In this document: positions 25,430 to 32,625 of the stretch, piece after piece | Numbering within the stretch: the stretch's first letter is position 1 | Layout of the letters: every line of letters begins with the position of its first letter | Origin: Galbitalea sp036271875 | GTDB taxonomy: Bacteria; Actinomycetota; Actinomycetes; Actinomycetales; Microbacteriaceae | NCBI GenBank assembly: GCA_036271875.1 | Contig: DATAZU010000025.1 | Span: forward strand, 1 to 64,000 | Reading direction: 5' to 3' | Length of the DNA: 64,000 nucleotides | Translations under genes and position numbers: made by a program | Notes under the pieces: generated by a model | Database searches by the model: none | The model's input: only the letters and a program-made list of their open reading frames with translations | What the model was told of the DNA's origin: nothing

Positions 25430-25461
25430 AGTTGGTTTTTCCAACTTATATCGTTTAGAAT
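25430..25461 (+). promoter_or_regulatory. Divergent control region: HxlR operator and leaderless -10
   Basis: The inverted repeat AGTTGG (25430-25435) and CCAACT (25441-25446) with a five-T spacer covers the -35 zone. TAGAAT at 25456-25461 is a -10 that ends six bases before the hxlR ATG at 25468, implying a leaderless mRNA. Binding here could repress both hxlR and the MFS gene. Confidence 0.6.
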
Positions 25462-25467
25462 CGTCTC

Positions 25468-25935
25468 ATGCCGTTCAAATCACTCATCGAAGAGCCGCGC
25501 TGCCAGATCGTGCGAACACTCGACATCGTCGGCGAGAAGTGGTCGCTGCTGATCATTCGCAACGCGTTCCGTGGCCAGACGAAGTTCTCCGAGTTCCGCG
25601 ACCAGCTCGGCATCCCGACAGACATTCTCACCGCGCGTCTCGCGACCCTGGTCGAGAACGGGATCTTCGAGAAACAGGGCTATCGCGACGCCGGCAATCG
25701 CGAACGCTCGAGTTACCACCTCTCCGAGGCAGGGCGCGCGCTGAACATCGTGATGGCGGCGATCAACCAGTGGGGCGAGCAGTTCAATCCGAGCCCGTGG
25801 GGTTCGGCATCCACCTTTCTCGATGAGAGAGGCAAGCAGAAGGTGAGCGTCGCTTTCGTCGGGGAGTCGGGAACAGCCGTTCCGCAGACCAAGGTGAGCT
25901 GGGCACCCGGACCGGCGTCAACCGTGCAGTGGTAG
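25468..25935 (+). CDS. HxlR-family transcriptional regulator
   Basis: This 155-residue winged-helix protein opens with the HxlR hallmark: Cys in EEPRCQIVRTLDIVGEKWSL, then LLIIRNAFRGQTKFSEFRDQ and LGIPTDILTARLATLVENGI. HxlR proteins often sense reactive electrophiles or oxidants through the N-terminal Cys. The C-terminal about 50 residues extend past the usual domain end. The divergent MFS pump is the likely target. Confidence 0.93.
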   Translation: MPFKSLIEEPRCQIVRTLDIVGEKWSLLIIRNAFRGQTKFSEFRDQLGIPTDILTARLATLVENGIFEKQGYRDAGNRERSSYHLSEAGRALNIVMAAINQWGEQFNPSPWGSASTFLDERGKQKVSVAFVGESGTAVPQTKVSWAPGPASTVQW

Positions 25936-26069
25936 ACGGCCCCATCGTCGGCCCGAAGCCTTACCGAACTCGAACAATTGGCTGACGGAAGCCGAACCTC
26001 CTCCGTGCACAGTTGCGGGTGTCGGACACCAAGGATCCGAACAGACGATTCGAAACTCGAAGGCATCCC

Positions 26070-26789
26070 ATGAACCGCATCCTCAGCACCTCGCTCATCG
26101 CGGCATCCGCTGCGGCACTCGTTGTCGGCAGCTGCGTACCGGCCTTTGCCGACTCAACGTCACCGTCAACCCCGTCGGCCGGCGCGGGCAAAAACCTGGC
26201 GGCCATCCAGGCTGCGGCTAAGACCAGGACCGGCGAACGCATCGCCAAACTGGGCGCCGCAATTGCGAAAGTCAACGCCGCGAAGGGGCTCACGTCATCT
26301 GACCGCTCCACGATCCTCGGAACCCTGAACGGCGATGTCGCGGGCATGAACACGGTCGAAGCGAAGATCGCGGCCGACACCACCGTGGCATCCGCGGCGG
26401 CCGACTTCGCGACCATCTTCACCACCTACCGCGTCTACGCAGTCGCTCTTCCCCAGGCGCGAATCGCGGCTGCCGCCGACCGGATGACCGAAACGACCAT
26501 CCCCCGGCTGAGCGCCGCGCAGTCCAGGCTGGCGGCCGCGCTCGCGGGTAAGGATGCGTCGAAGTCGACTCCAGCGCTGCAGGCGGATCTCACCGACATG
26601 CAGTCCAAGATCTCCGCGGCAACCGACGCCCTCGACGGTGTGTCCGCGAGCGCTCTCGCCGTGACGCCGGCGGACTTCAATTCGAACCACTCGGTTCTCG
26701 CCGCGGCCCGGAGTTCGGTCAAGACCGCTGTGACGGACCTGAAGGCCGCTACCGCGGACGGCAAGACGATCCGCACCGCGATCAAGTAA
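26070..26789 (+). CDS. Secreted alpha-helical protein of unknown function
   Basis: This 239-residue protein has a cleavable signal peptide (MNRILSTSLIAASAAALVVG, then a site near AFA-DS). The mature part is Ala-, Lys- and Thr-rich and predicted largely helical, with heptad-like stretches such as ERIAKLGAAIAKVNAAKGLT and RLAAALAGKDASKSTPALQA; no Cys follows the signal. GAAGG lies seven bases before ATG 26070. A clear GC-rich terminator follows. I recognise no domain; similar actinobacterial proteins are annotated as hypothetical exported proteins. Confidence 0.75.
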   Translation: MNRILSTSLIAASAAALVVGSCVPAFADSTSPSTPSAGAGKNLAAIQAAAKTRTGERIAKLGAAIAKVNAAKGLTSSDRSTILGTLNGDVAGMNTVEAKIAADTTVASAAADFATIFTTYRVYAVALPQARIAAAADRMTETTIPRLSAAQSRLAAALAGKDASKSTPALQADLTDMQSKISAATDALDGVSASALAVTPADFNSNHSVLAAARSSVKTAVTDLKAATADGKTIRTAIK

Positions 26790-26803
26790 CGCTCAGTGCG
26801 GAC

Positions 26804-26830
26804 GCCGGCGCCCTTCACCAAGGCGCCGGC
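26804..26830 (+). terminator. GC-rich stem-loop terminator
   Basis: GCCGGCGCC (26804-26812) pairs perfectly with GGCGCCGGC (26822-26830) around a nine-base loop, 15 bp after the stop of the secreted helical protein. There is no T-run, as is common in actinobacteria. Confidence 0.7.
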
Positions 26831-26913
26831 ATTCGCGGCTCGAACGGATCTCGCGGGACCCGGTCGGCTCCCAATAGGCTTGGCACGCCAGCGCCACACG
26901 AGGAGACCGCACT

Positions 26914-27741
26914 GTGACCGACTCACAACCACCCAAGGCAACACCGGCGCGTAGGCCCACGGCAGCGAAGAAGACGGCGACGGCGGCGACCAAAACAACG
27001 CCAGCCAGGACGCGCGCGAAGACCGCGGCGGCGGCTCCCACAGCGACAGCGCCCGCGGCCTTCGCTCCTGTCGAACCGACTGCCGTGGCACCGGTCACCG
27101 CAACGGCGCCCGCCGGCTGGTACCAGGTCTCCCCCGGATCGACGACACAGCGCTACTGGGATGGCTCGGCATGGACCGAGCACATTCACGACCCGGCCGC
27201 CGCAGCCGCCACGGCACAACCGGCCCACGGATATCGCGTGTCACCCAAGGCTCTCGATGGCACGAGCGCAACGACCGTGTGGTTCTGGCTGACCGTCGGA
27301 TCGTTCGCCATCTCGATCGCCTACTGGATCGTTACCCAGATCTACTTCCAGTCCCAGATCGCATCGAACGAGTCCCAGGGCAGCCCGGCATCCACCGACA
27401 CACTATTCAACGTCTCAATTCTGCTTGGTCTGGTTTCGGTAGCAGCGTTCATTGTCTTCCCGATCCTCGACTGGCTCGCGCTGCGCAAGCGAGGTGTGCC
27501 AAAGCCGTTCAACTGGGCGTGGTCGCTCTTCGCGATCCTGCTGTCATCGCCCATCGTTTATGTGATCGGACGCACGGTGGTCACTAAGCGCCGCACGGGC
27601 AGGGGGCTCGCTCCACTGTGGGTGTTCATCGCGTTACAGGTGATCACATTCATCATCGCGATCGTCGTGCTCGTTACGATCAGCATCGCGATCCTCGATG
27701 GGCTCGGTGACCTGCTCTCCGACGCCGGCGAGGTGCTGTAG
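26914..27741 (+). CDS. DUF2510 membrane protein with Lys/Ala-rich N-terminus
   Basis: This 275-residue protein has three parts. Residues 1-65 are a low-complexity Ala/Thr/Pro/Lys segment resembling histone-H1-like tails (AAKKTATAATKTTPARTRAK). A DUF2510 motif follows, AGWYQVSPGSTTQRYWDGSA then WTEHI (about 67-92), found widely in actinobacterial membrane proteins. Four transmembrane helices lie at about 122-145, 165-190, 205-225 and 240-265. A GTG start with GAGGAG nine bases upstream is used. Function is unknown. Confidence 0.82.
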   Translation: MTDSQPPKATPARRPTAAKKTATAATKTTPARTRAKTAAAAPTATAPAAFAPVEPTAVAPVTATAPAGWYQVSPGSTTQRYWDGSAWTEHIHDPAAAAATAQPAHGYRVSPKALDGTSATTVWFWLTVGSFAISIAYWIVTQIYFQSQIASNESQGSPASTDTLFNVSILLGLVSVAAFIVFPILDWLALRKRGVPKPFNWAWSLFAILLSSPIVYVIGRTVVTKRRTGRGLAPLWVFIALQVITFIIAIVVLVTISIAILDGLGDLLSDAGEVL

Positions 27742-27756
27742 GCGGGCTCGCCTCGA

Positions 27757-28203
27757 TCAGCGCCGCTTCGCCATCCCCGCGCCCAGGTTGAGCACCTGCT
27801 CCGCGAACCGCGCCGCCTCGGCTCCGCCGAAGCGCGTTCGCTCGAACGGGTAGCCTCGCGGTTTGACGTTCACGGCGCACGTCACTTCAGTGGATGATCC
27901 GGTAAGCGAACGAAGGTCAAACGCGATTGTCGGCCGCGATGGACCGTTGAAGATCGTGAGCTCGAGCTTTCCCGGGCGCTCGTACCAGGAGATCCGGTAG
28001 TCGGCTTTTCGATCCCTGCCGCCGGCCGACTTCAGAGTTTGCGCCCAGACCGCTCGCTCGGGCGGTCCGGCGGCGAAGATCACGCGGACGACTTCGGGAC
28101 GCCACAGGTGATTGTTGGTGCCGTCAACGAGGAAATCAAAGACGTCCTCGATCGGAAAATTCACTCGAACAGACTCGGATGCGATACCCACGTCACCTAT
28201 CAT
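27757..28203 (-). CDS. SRPBCC-family protein
   Basis: This protein of about 148 residues has the polyketide-cyclase-like pattern: SVRVNFPIEDVFDFLVDGTN, then NHLWRPEVVRVIF, and a final helix GAEAARFAEQVLNLGAGMAK. It probably binds a hydrophobic ligand. Several in-frame starts exist (28218, 28203, GTG 28194). 28203 is chosen because longer versions would overlap the divergent gene at 28211. The TATCAT/ATGATA sequence at 28198-28203 may serve both divergent promoters. Confidence 0.75.
   Translation of the reverse strand: MIGDVGIASESVRVNFPIEDVFDFLVDGTNNHLWRPEVVRVIFAAGPPERAVWAQTLKSAGGRDRKADYRISWYERPGKLELTIFNGPSRPTIAFDLRSLTGSSTEVTCAVNVKPRGYPFERTRFGGAEAARFAEQVLNLGAGMAKRR
28198..28203 (+). promoter_or_regulatory. 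Putative -10 (TATCAT) for leaderless gene at 28211
   Basis: TATCAT ends seven bases before the ATG at 28211 and no Shine-Dalgarno is seen, matching the spacing found before other leaderless genes in this window. Confidence 0.45.
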
Positions 28204-28210
28204 CGCTGGC

Positions 28211-29254
28211 ATGGACACGCGACCGCACCTGTCAACTCTGCTGTCACAGGTGCTCGTCGCCTACACGATCGAGGCGGACAACGAGTTCGAGTCGCTCATG
28301 CCGCACTCGACGACCATCGGCGTGGCCGCCGGACAGAAGCGCGCCGGGCCGTGGCTGATCTCGCTGGAACTGTGGTCCAACTTCCTCGCGTTGGTGCCGC
28401 CCGAAGGGATTTCGCCCGCCGAGCTTTCGGCGAAAGCCGGCACCCGGAAGCTTGACGTCGCCGGAATGACGCGCTGGCGGTACGTGCGCTCCGAAGATGG
28501 GTTGCTGCGTCTCACGCCCGGCGGAACGCGAGCCGTGCAGACTTGGACACCGCTCGAAGAGCGCATCGAAGAGCGGTGGCGCGAGCGTTTCGGCGCTGAC
28601 ACCATTGCATCCATTCGGTCGACGCTCGCCGCTTGCCTCGCCGACGTTTCCCACTTCGGGCCCAACTATCTTCCACAGGTGGTGCACGGTTTGTGGACAA
28701 CGCCGCAGCTTCGCGCGGACCGCGATCCGAACGGGCTGAGCGATTCGCTCTCCTCCGTCCTGTGTCGCGCTCTCACGGTGATTGCCGTTGCGTTCGAACG
28801 AACCTCCCCGACCTCGCTCGCCCTCGCTGCGAATGCGCTCCGCGTGCTTGAGCCCGATGGAGTTCCGGCCGGTGAGGTCTGGGTTCGGGCGGGAATCGCG
28901 CGAGAGATCACCGACGTTTCGCTCGGTTACCTCGAGAAGCAGGGACTCGCGACTCGCTCGGGCGCCGGCCGCGCGAAGGTGGTAACTACGACTATGGGAG
29001 GCGCCGCCGCTCAGCTACAGACCGACGAGAGGCTCGGCGAACTGGACCGGCGCTTCGAGCCGGCGCGCGCGGCGCTCGAGGCCATCCTTTCGAACTCGGA
29101 TGGGATGGCCGACGGCCTGACCCCGCATCCGATGGGATGGCGCGCGCAAAAGCCGTACCTCGTCCAGACCGAACGGATGCTCGCCGATCCCCGCGCGGCG
29201 CTCCCGCACTTCCCGATTGTCACCCACCGCGGCGGCTTCCCCGACGGCAGCTGA
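28211..29254 (+). CDS. Winged-helix (MarR-like) regulator, long form
   Basis: This 347-residue protein starts MDTRPHLSTLLSQVLVAYTI. Residues 60-115 look like a winged helix (ELWSNFLALVPPEGISPAEL, then SAKAGTRKLDVAGMTRWRYV). A second one is at about 215-265 (RVLEPDGVPAGEVWVRAGIA, then LGYLEKQGLATRSG). Two helix-turn-helix modules in one chain are unusual for MarR proteins (about 150 residues), and I recognise the group only as long actinobacterial proteins often labelled MarR-like. DNA binding is inferred. The start is at the leaderless ATG. Confidence 0.55.
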   Translation: MDTRPHLSTLLSQVLVAYTIEADNEFESLMPHSTTIGVAAGQKRAGPWLISLELWSNFLALVPPEGISPAELSAKAGTRKLDVAGMTRWRYVRSEDGLLRLTPGGTRAVQTWTPLEERIEERWRERFGADTIASIRSTLAACLADVSHFGPNYLPQVVHGLWTTPQLRADRDPNGLSDSLSSVLCRALTVIAVAFERTSPTSLALAANALRVLEPDGVPAGEVWVRAGIAREITDVSLGYLEKQGLATRSGAGRAKVVTTTMGGAAAQLQTDERLGELDRRFEPARAALEAILSNSDGMADGLTPHPMGWRAQKPYLVQTERMLADPRAALPHFPIVTHRGGFPDGS

Positions 29255-29286
29255 CTGGCATAATTGCGCAATCGAAGGGATGTCGA

Positions 29287-29664
29287 ATGCCTGCAACCGA
29301 GTGGACGGAAGATCTGCTCCGCGAACTGTCGGACACGGAAGAACTCGTGCTCGTTGTTTCGCGAACCGGGTACGACACGATCCGAGTTCCAGTCTGGGTC
29401 GTCGCGGTCGACGGCGATGTTTACCTGCGCTCGTACAAGGGCGTAACCAGCATGTGGTTTCGTCGGGTCGAGACGGATGCCGACCAGTCCATCCACGTCG
29501 ACTCGGCCGACGTACCGGTGCACTTCGAGAACGTCGACCGGCTCGACCACGTTAATCGTGCAATCGACGCCGAGTTCAATCGCAAGTATGCGAGGTTCGA
29601 CTACGTGAGTGCGATGTCAGAACCGGCCGCCGTAGAGGCGACCCTGCGCGTTCTCCCGCGCTAG
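29287..29664 (+). CDS. DUF2255-family protein
   Basis: This 125-residue protein has the pattern of DUF2255 / split-barrel-like small proteins: LVVSRTGYDTIRVPVWVVAV, VYLRSYKGVTSMWFRRVETD and DHVNRAIDAEFNRKYARFDY. The residues WFRRV resemble the flavin-reductase-like (deazaflavin nitroreductase) barrel, but no cofactor is proven. ATG 29287 has AAGGGA about eight bases upstream; earlier in-frame codons belong to the 3' end of the preceding gene's other frame. Confidence 0.75.
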   Translation: MPATEWTEDLLRELSDTEELVLVVSRTGYDTIRVPVWVVAVDGDVYLRSYKGVTSMWFRRVETDADQSIHVDSADVPVHFENVDRLDHVNRAIDAEFNRKYARFDYVSAMSEPAAVEATLRVLPR

Positions 29665-29677
29665 CCCTGCTAGCGTG

Positions 29678-30211
29678 ATGCGCGTGACCGACAGCCAGCC
29701 ACGATCGGCGCCAGCCGAGAAGCCTCTCTTCACCGGGCGGTTTGTCGTTCCGCAAGGATACCCGCGAGCCGCCTCACGCGCGTTTACCCAATTCCAGTTC
29801 TCTCGCCCGGCGGTATGGATTCCTCTCGCTGTGTTTGTCGTGGTGTTCGGTCTTGCCGCATGGGACGCAGCAGCTCGAGGAACCAGCTTTGGTGGCTTCA
29901 CGATTCTGCTGCCCATCCTCGTCGCTGCGTTTCTCGCGTTCAACATGATCTCCCGTTCCCGCGCACTCGAGCGGCAGCTCACGACGAACGCGCGGCCCGG
30001 CAGCATCTATGAAGTCACACTGACGGAGTCCATCATCACGACCCGCACCCCAATGGCCTCAAGCTCGGTTCGATACGACTACTACGAGAGGCTGAACGTC
30101 CAAGGAGGTTTTCTCTTCCTGAAACTCCGCGGCGCACGCGTTAGGTCGATCGTGCCTCGTGGTTTGTACAGCGACGAAGCGCTCGATTTCCTTCGTTCCA
30201 GGATTCGTTGA
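29678..30211 (+). CDS. YcxB-like membrane protein
   Basis: A 177-residue protein with two transmembrane helices (about 45-65 and 75-92), followed by a cytosolic YcxB-like domain: YEVTLTESIITTRTPMASSS, then VRYDYYERLNVQGGFLFLKL. ATG 29678 is listed. TAGCGT at 29671-29676, with GTG 29684 seven bases later, fits a leaderless start two codons downstream. Function is unknown. The gene is convergent with the ABC-2 permease. Confidence 0.7.
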   Translation: MRVTDSQPRSAPAEKPLFTGRFVVPQGYPRAASRAFTQFQFSRPAVWIPLAVFVVVFGLAAWDAAARGTSFGGFTILLPILVAAFLAFNMISRSRALERQLTTNARPGSIYEVTLTESIITTRTPMASSSVRYDYYERLNVQGGFLFLKLRGARVRSIVPRGLYSDEALDFLRSRIR

Positions 30212-30227
30212 CCGAAGGACGCGTGAC

Positions 30228-30992
30228 CTACGCGTTGTCCTTGCGGAAGGTTCGCGTTCCGAACCAGACGCCGAGACCGAACAGCAGGAGCACCCAGAGC
30301 GCACCCCATAGGGTCGTGATGTTCCACACTCCGCCGACGAAGAGTTCGCGCAGTGCGTTGACGAGGTACTTGATCGGCATGAAGTCGCTGACGTCAACGA
30401 GCCACTGCGGTGCCCCCGTCGCGATGCTGATCGGAAGCAGGATGCCAGACAGCAGCAGCACCGGGAGTGCGATGCTGTTCAGGATCGGTGCGAGCGCATC
30501 CTCGCTCTTGAGGGTAAGCGCGAGGCCGTAGGAGGATGCCGAGCACGCGCCACCCAACAACAGGATGAGGACCAGGCCGAGCATCATCCCGGGAATCGAC
30601 CCGTTCATCCCGAAGGCGAATCCGAGTGCGATCAGGATGATGCCCTGCGCCAGGAGAAGGGTCAGATCGCGCAGAACTCGACCGACGAGCAGCCCGGCGC
30701 GGTTGGCCGGGGTGACCCGTTCTGCCTCGATGACGCCCTCGCGCCACTCCGAGACAAGACCAAACCCGGCGAAGAGCGCTCCGAACAGACCGAGCTGGAT
30801 GAGCAGGCCGGGAACGAAGAACGTGTACGCGTTCTGCGTGCCGATTTGGGCGGCGAGCGGTTTGAGCAGCGGACCGAACAGGGCCAGATAGAGCACGGGC
30901 TGCGCGAGCCCGATGATGATCCACGCGGGATTGCGCAGCGAGAGGCGAAGCTGGCGGCGGTAGATGATTCCGGTTTCATAAAAGAAATTCAT
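30228..30992 (-). CDS. ABC-2 type export permease
   Basis: A 254-residue permease with six helices in the ABC-2 (DrrB-like) arrangement: PAWIIIGLAQPVLYLALFGP for helix 1 and the conserved GLVSEWREGVIEAERVTPAN region, then helices from about 105 to 245. It forms an exporter with the ATPase encoded 11 bp upstream. The exporter class carries antibiotics, polyketides or lipids; no resistance phenotype can be read from sequence. Confidence 0.92.
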   Translation of the reverse strand: MNFFYETGIIYRRQLRLSLRNPAWIIIGLAQPVLYLALFGPLLKPLAAQIGTQNAYTFFVPGLLIQLGLFGALFAGFGLVSEWREGVIEAERVTPANRAGLLVGRVLRDLTLLLAQGIILIALGFAFGMNGSIPGMMLGLVLILLLGGACSASSYGLALTLKSEDALAPILNSIALPVLLLSGILLPISIATGAPQWLVDVSDFMPIKYLVNALRELFVGGVWNITTLWGALWVLLLFGLGVWFGTRTFRKDNA

Positions 30993-31003
30993 GGTCCGTC
31001 TCC

Positions 31004-31975
31004 TTAGGCGTCTTCGCGCAGCGAGCGCCCGGTCATGGTCAGAAATACATCGTCGAGGGTCGGGCGCCGAACCTCGATCGCCGTAAGAGCGACGCCCGCG
31101 GTGTCGAGAGATCGAAGGAGACCCGGCAGTTCGGTTCCGGCGTCCGGAATTCGCATGCTCACAACGAGCCCTTTGACGTCAGCGGTGGCAGAAGCGGATG
31201 CGCCGAGCCTGCCGAGCTGCGCCGCGGCCTCCGACACCTGCTGTTCATTGGCCAGCACGAGCTCGACCAGGTCGCCGGCGACCTCGCGCTTGAGCGCATC
31301 CGGCGTGTCTGAGGCAACGATCACACCGTGATCGATGACGAGGATGCGATCGCACAGCGCGTCCGCCTCATCGAGATAATGCGTGGTCAGGAACACGGTC
31401 GAGCCGAGCTTTGTACGCAGATCGGCGATGTGCGTCCAGAGGTTTGCGCGCGCTTGCGGATCGAGACCGGTACTTGGCTCATCGAGGAACACCAGCTTGG
31501 GGTCGTGGACGAGGCCCATCGCGATGTCGAGTCGGCGACGCTGGCCACCGGACATCGTCTTGGGTTGGCGTTCCCACATCCCCTCGAGTTCGAGTTGTTC
31601 GAACAGTTGCCGACCGCGTTTCTCTGCCTGCTTTGCGCTGATGCCATACAACAGCGCGTGGTCGATGATCTCCTCGCCGGCCCGCGCGATGCTGGCGGTC
31701 GAGCCACTCTGTGAGACATAGCCGATCGACCTGCGCACCTTGATCGGCTCTCTGGCGAGGTCGTAGCCCGCCACCGTCGCGGTTCCCCTCGTCGGTTTCA
31801 GCAGTGTCGTCAACATCCTGAGGGTCGTCGTCTTGCCAGCGCCGTTCGGACCGAGGAAACCGACGATCTCTCCCTCCTCGACGTCGATGTCGACGCCGCC
31901 CACGGCCATGACTTCGACCTTCTCGCGGCCCCTCTTGGTGTCAAAGGTTCGGGCAAGTCCTCGGGCGTGGATCAC
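31004..31975 (-). CDS. Daunorubicin-resistance-type ABC transporter ATP-binding protein
   Basis: This 323-residue ATPase has Walker A GPNGAGKTTT, Q-loop IGYVSQSGSTAS, signature MSGGQRRRLDIAMGL, Walker B LVFLDEPSTGLD and switch His TTHYLDEAD. The C-terminal part (about 240-320) holds the DrrA-type extension ending RRPTLDDVFLTMTGRSL. The GTG start has AAGGAG six bases upstream. The promoter region carries palindromic CGCGATATATCGCG sites, so a PadR/TetR-type regulator encoded elsewhere probably controls it. Confidence 0.95.
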   Translation of the reverse strand: MIHARGLARTFDTKRGREKVEVMAVGGVDIDVEEGEIVGFLGPNGAGKTTTLRMLTTLLKPTRGTATVAGYDLAREPIKVRRSIGYVSQSGSTASIARAGEEIIDHALLYGISAKQAEKRGRQLFEQLELEGMWERQPKTMSGGQRRRLDIAMGLVHDPKLVFLDEPSTGLDPQARANLWTHIADLRTKLGSTVFLTTHYLDEADALCDRILVIDHGVIVASDTPDALKREVAGDLVELVLANEQQVSEAAAQLGRLGASASATADVKGLVVSMRIPDAGTELPGLLRSLDTAGVALTAIEVRRPTLDDVFLTMTGRSLREDA

Positions 31976-31997
31976 GGTGGCTCCTTGTGGTAGATTT

Positions 31998-32036
31998 CGC
32001 GATATATCGCGTTAGCAAGAAACACGTTATATCGCG
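31998..32036 (-). promoter_or_regulatory. Operator repeats (TATATCGCG) before the ABC-2 exporter
   Basis: CGCGATATATCGCG at 31998-32011 is a 14-bp perfect palindrome. TATATCGCG recurs at 32028-32036, 25 bp on. Such AT-core/GC-flank palindromes are typical of PadR-like repressor sites at export operons; no such regulator gene is in the window. Confidence 0.55.
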
Positions 32037-32133
32037 AGTGGGGAAATGCGCAAGCGAATCTTGGGCGACGCTACAGTTCTAGTCGACGCCGAATTTGCGA
32101 CGGCGACGACACCACCATCCAGAAGGGCTGGCC

Positions 32134-32625
32134 GTGATCAACCTGGCGCCATGGCACGACGTTCTGATCGCGTCCTCGGCTGCGGCGGCAACGCTTGCGG
32201 GCCTCATCCTTACCGCCATGGCGGTGAACATTGACGCGATCCTCAAGTATCCGTCGCTGCCGCCACGGGCCGGCTCGGCGATCGGCTCCCTGGTCTATGT
32301 ACTCGTTCTCAACGTCGCAGCACTCATTCCCGGAGCCACTCTCGTCGAACTCGGCTGGATCACCGTCGTCGTGCTGCTGGCTCCACTCGCGATCCAGGTG
32401 GACGTGATGGTGCGGCAACTGCAGATCCGTCCCAAACAGAGCTTCGCGCGACTGTGGAGCAAAGTCGCACTGGCCGTCGCTCAGACTGCGCCGTTCATCG
32501 TGAGCGGCGTACTTCTGCTCGAGGCATCCCAACTCGGCCTGACCTGGATGATTGTCGGCTCCCTCGCCGTGTTCGTCTGCGCGGTGGCAAATGCCTGGGT
32601 GCTGCTCGTGGAGATCCGTCGCTAG
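32134..32625 (+). CDS. Small integral membrane protein, unknown function
   Basis: This 163-residue protein has about four transmembrane helices (around 12-32, 50-72, 75-95 and 118-160). The N-terminus reads MINLAPWHDVLIASSAAAAT, then LAGLILTAMAVNIDAILKYP. GTG at 32134 is selected because AAGGG lies eight bases before it; an ATG at 32095 is in frame but adds a His/Arg-rich leader. The C-terminal four bases overlap the convergent CocE-type gene. I recognise no named family. Confidence 0.65.
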   Translation: MINLAPWHDVLIASSAAAATLAGLILTAMAVNIDAILKYPSLPPRAGSAIGSLVYVLVLNVAALIPGATLVELGWITVVVLLAPLAIQVDVMVRQLQIRPKQSFARLWSKVALAVAQTAPFIVSGVLLLEASQLGLTWMIVGSLAVFVCAVANAWVLLVEIRR

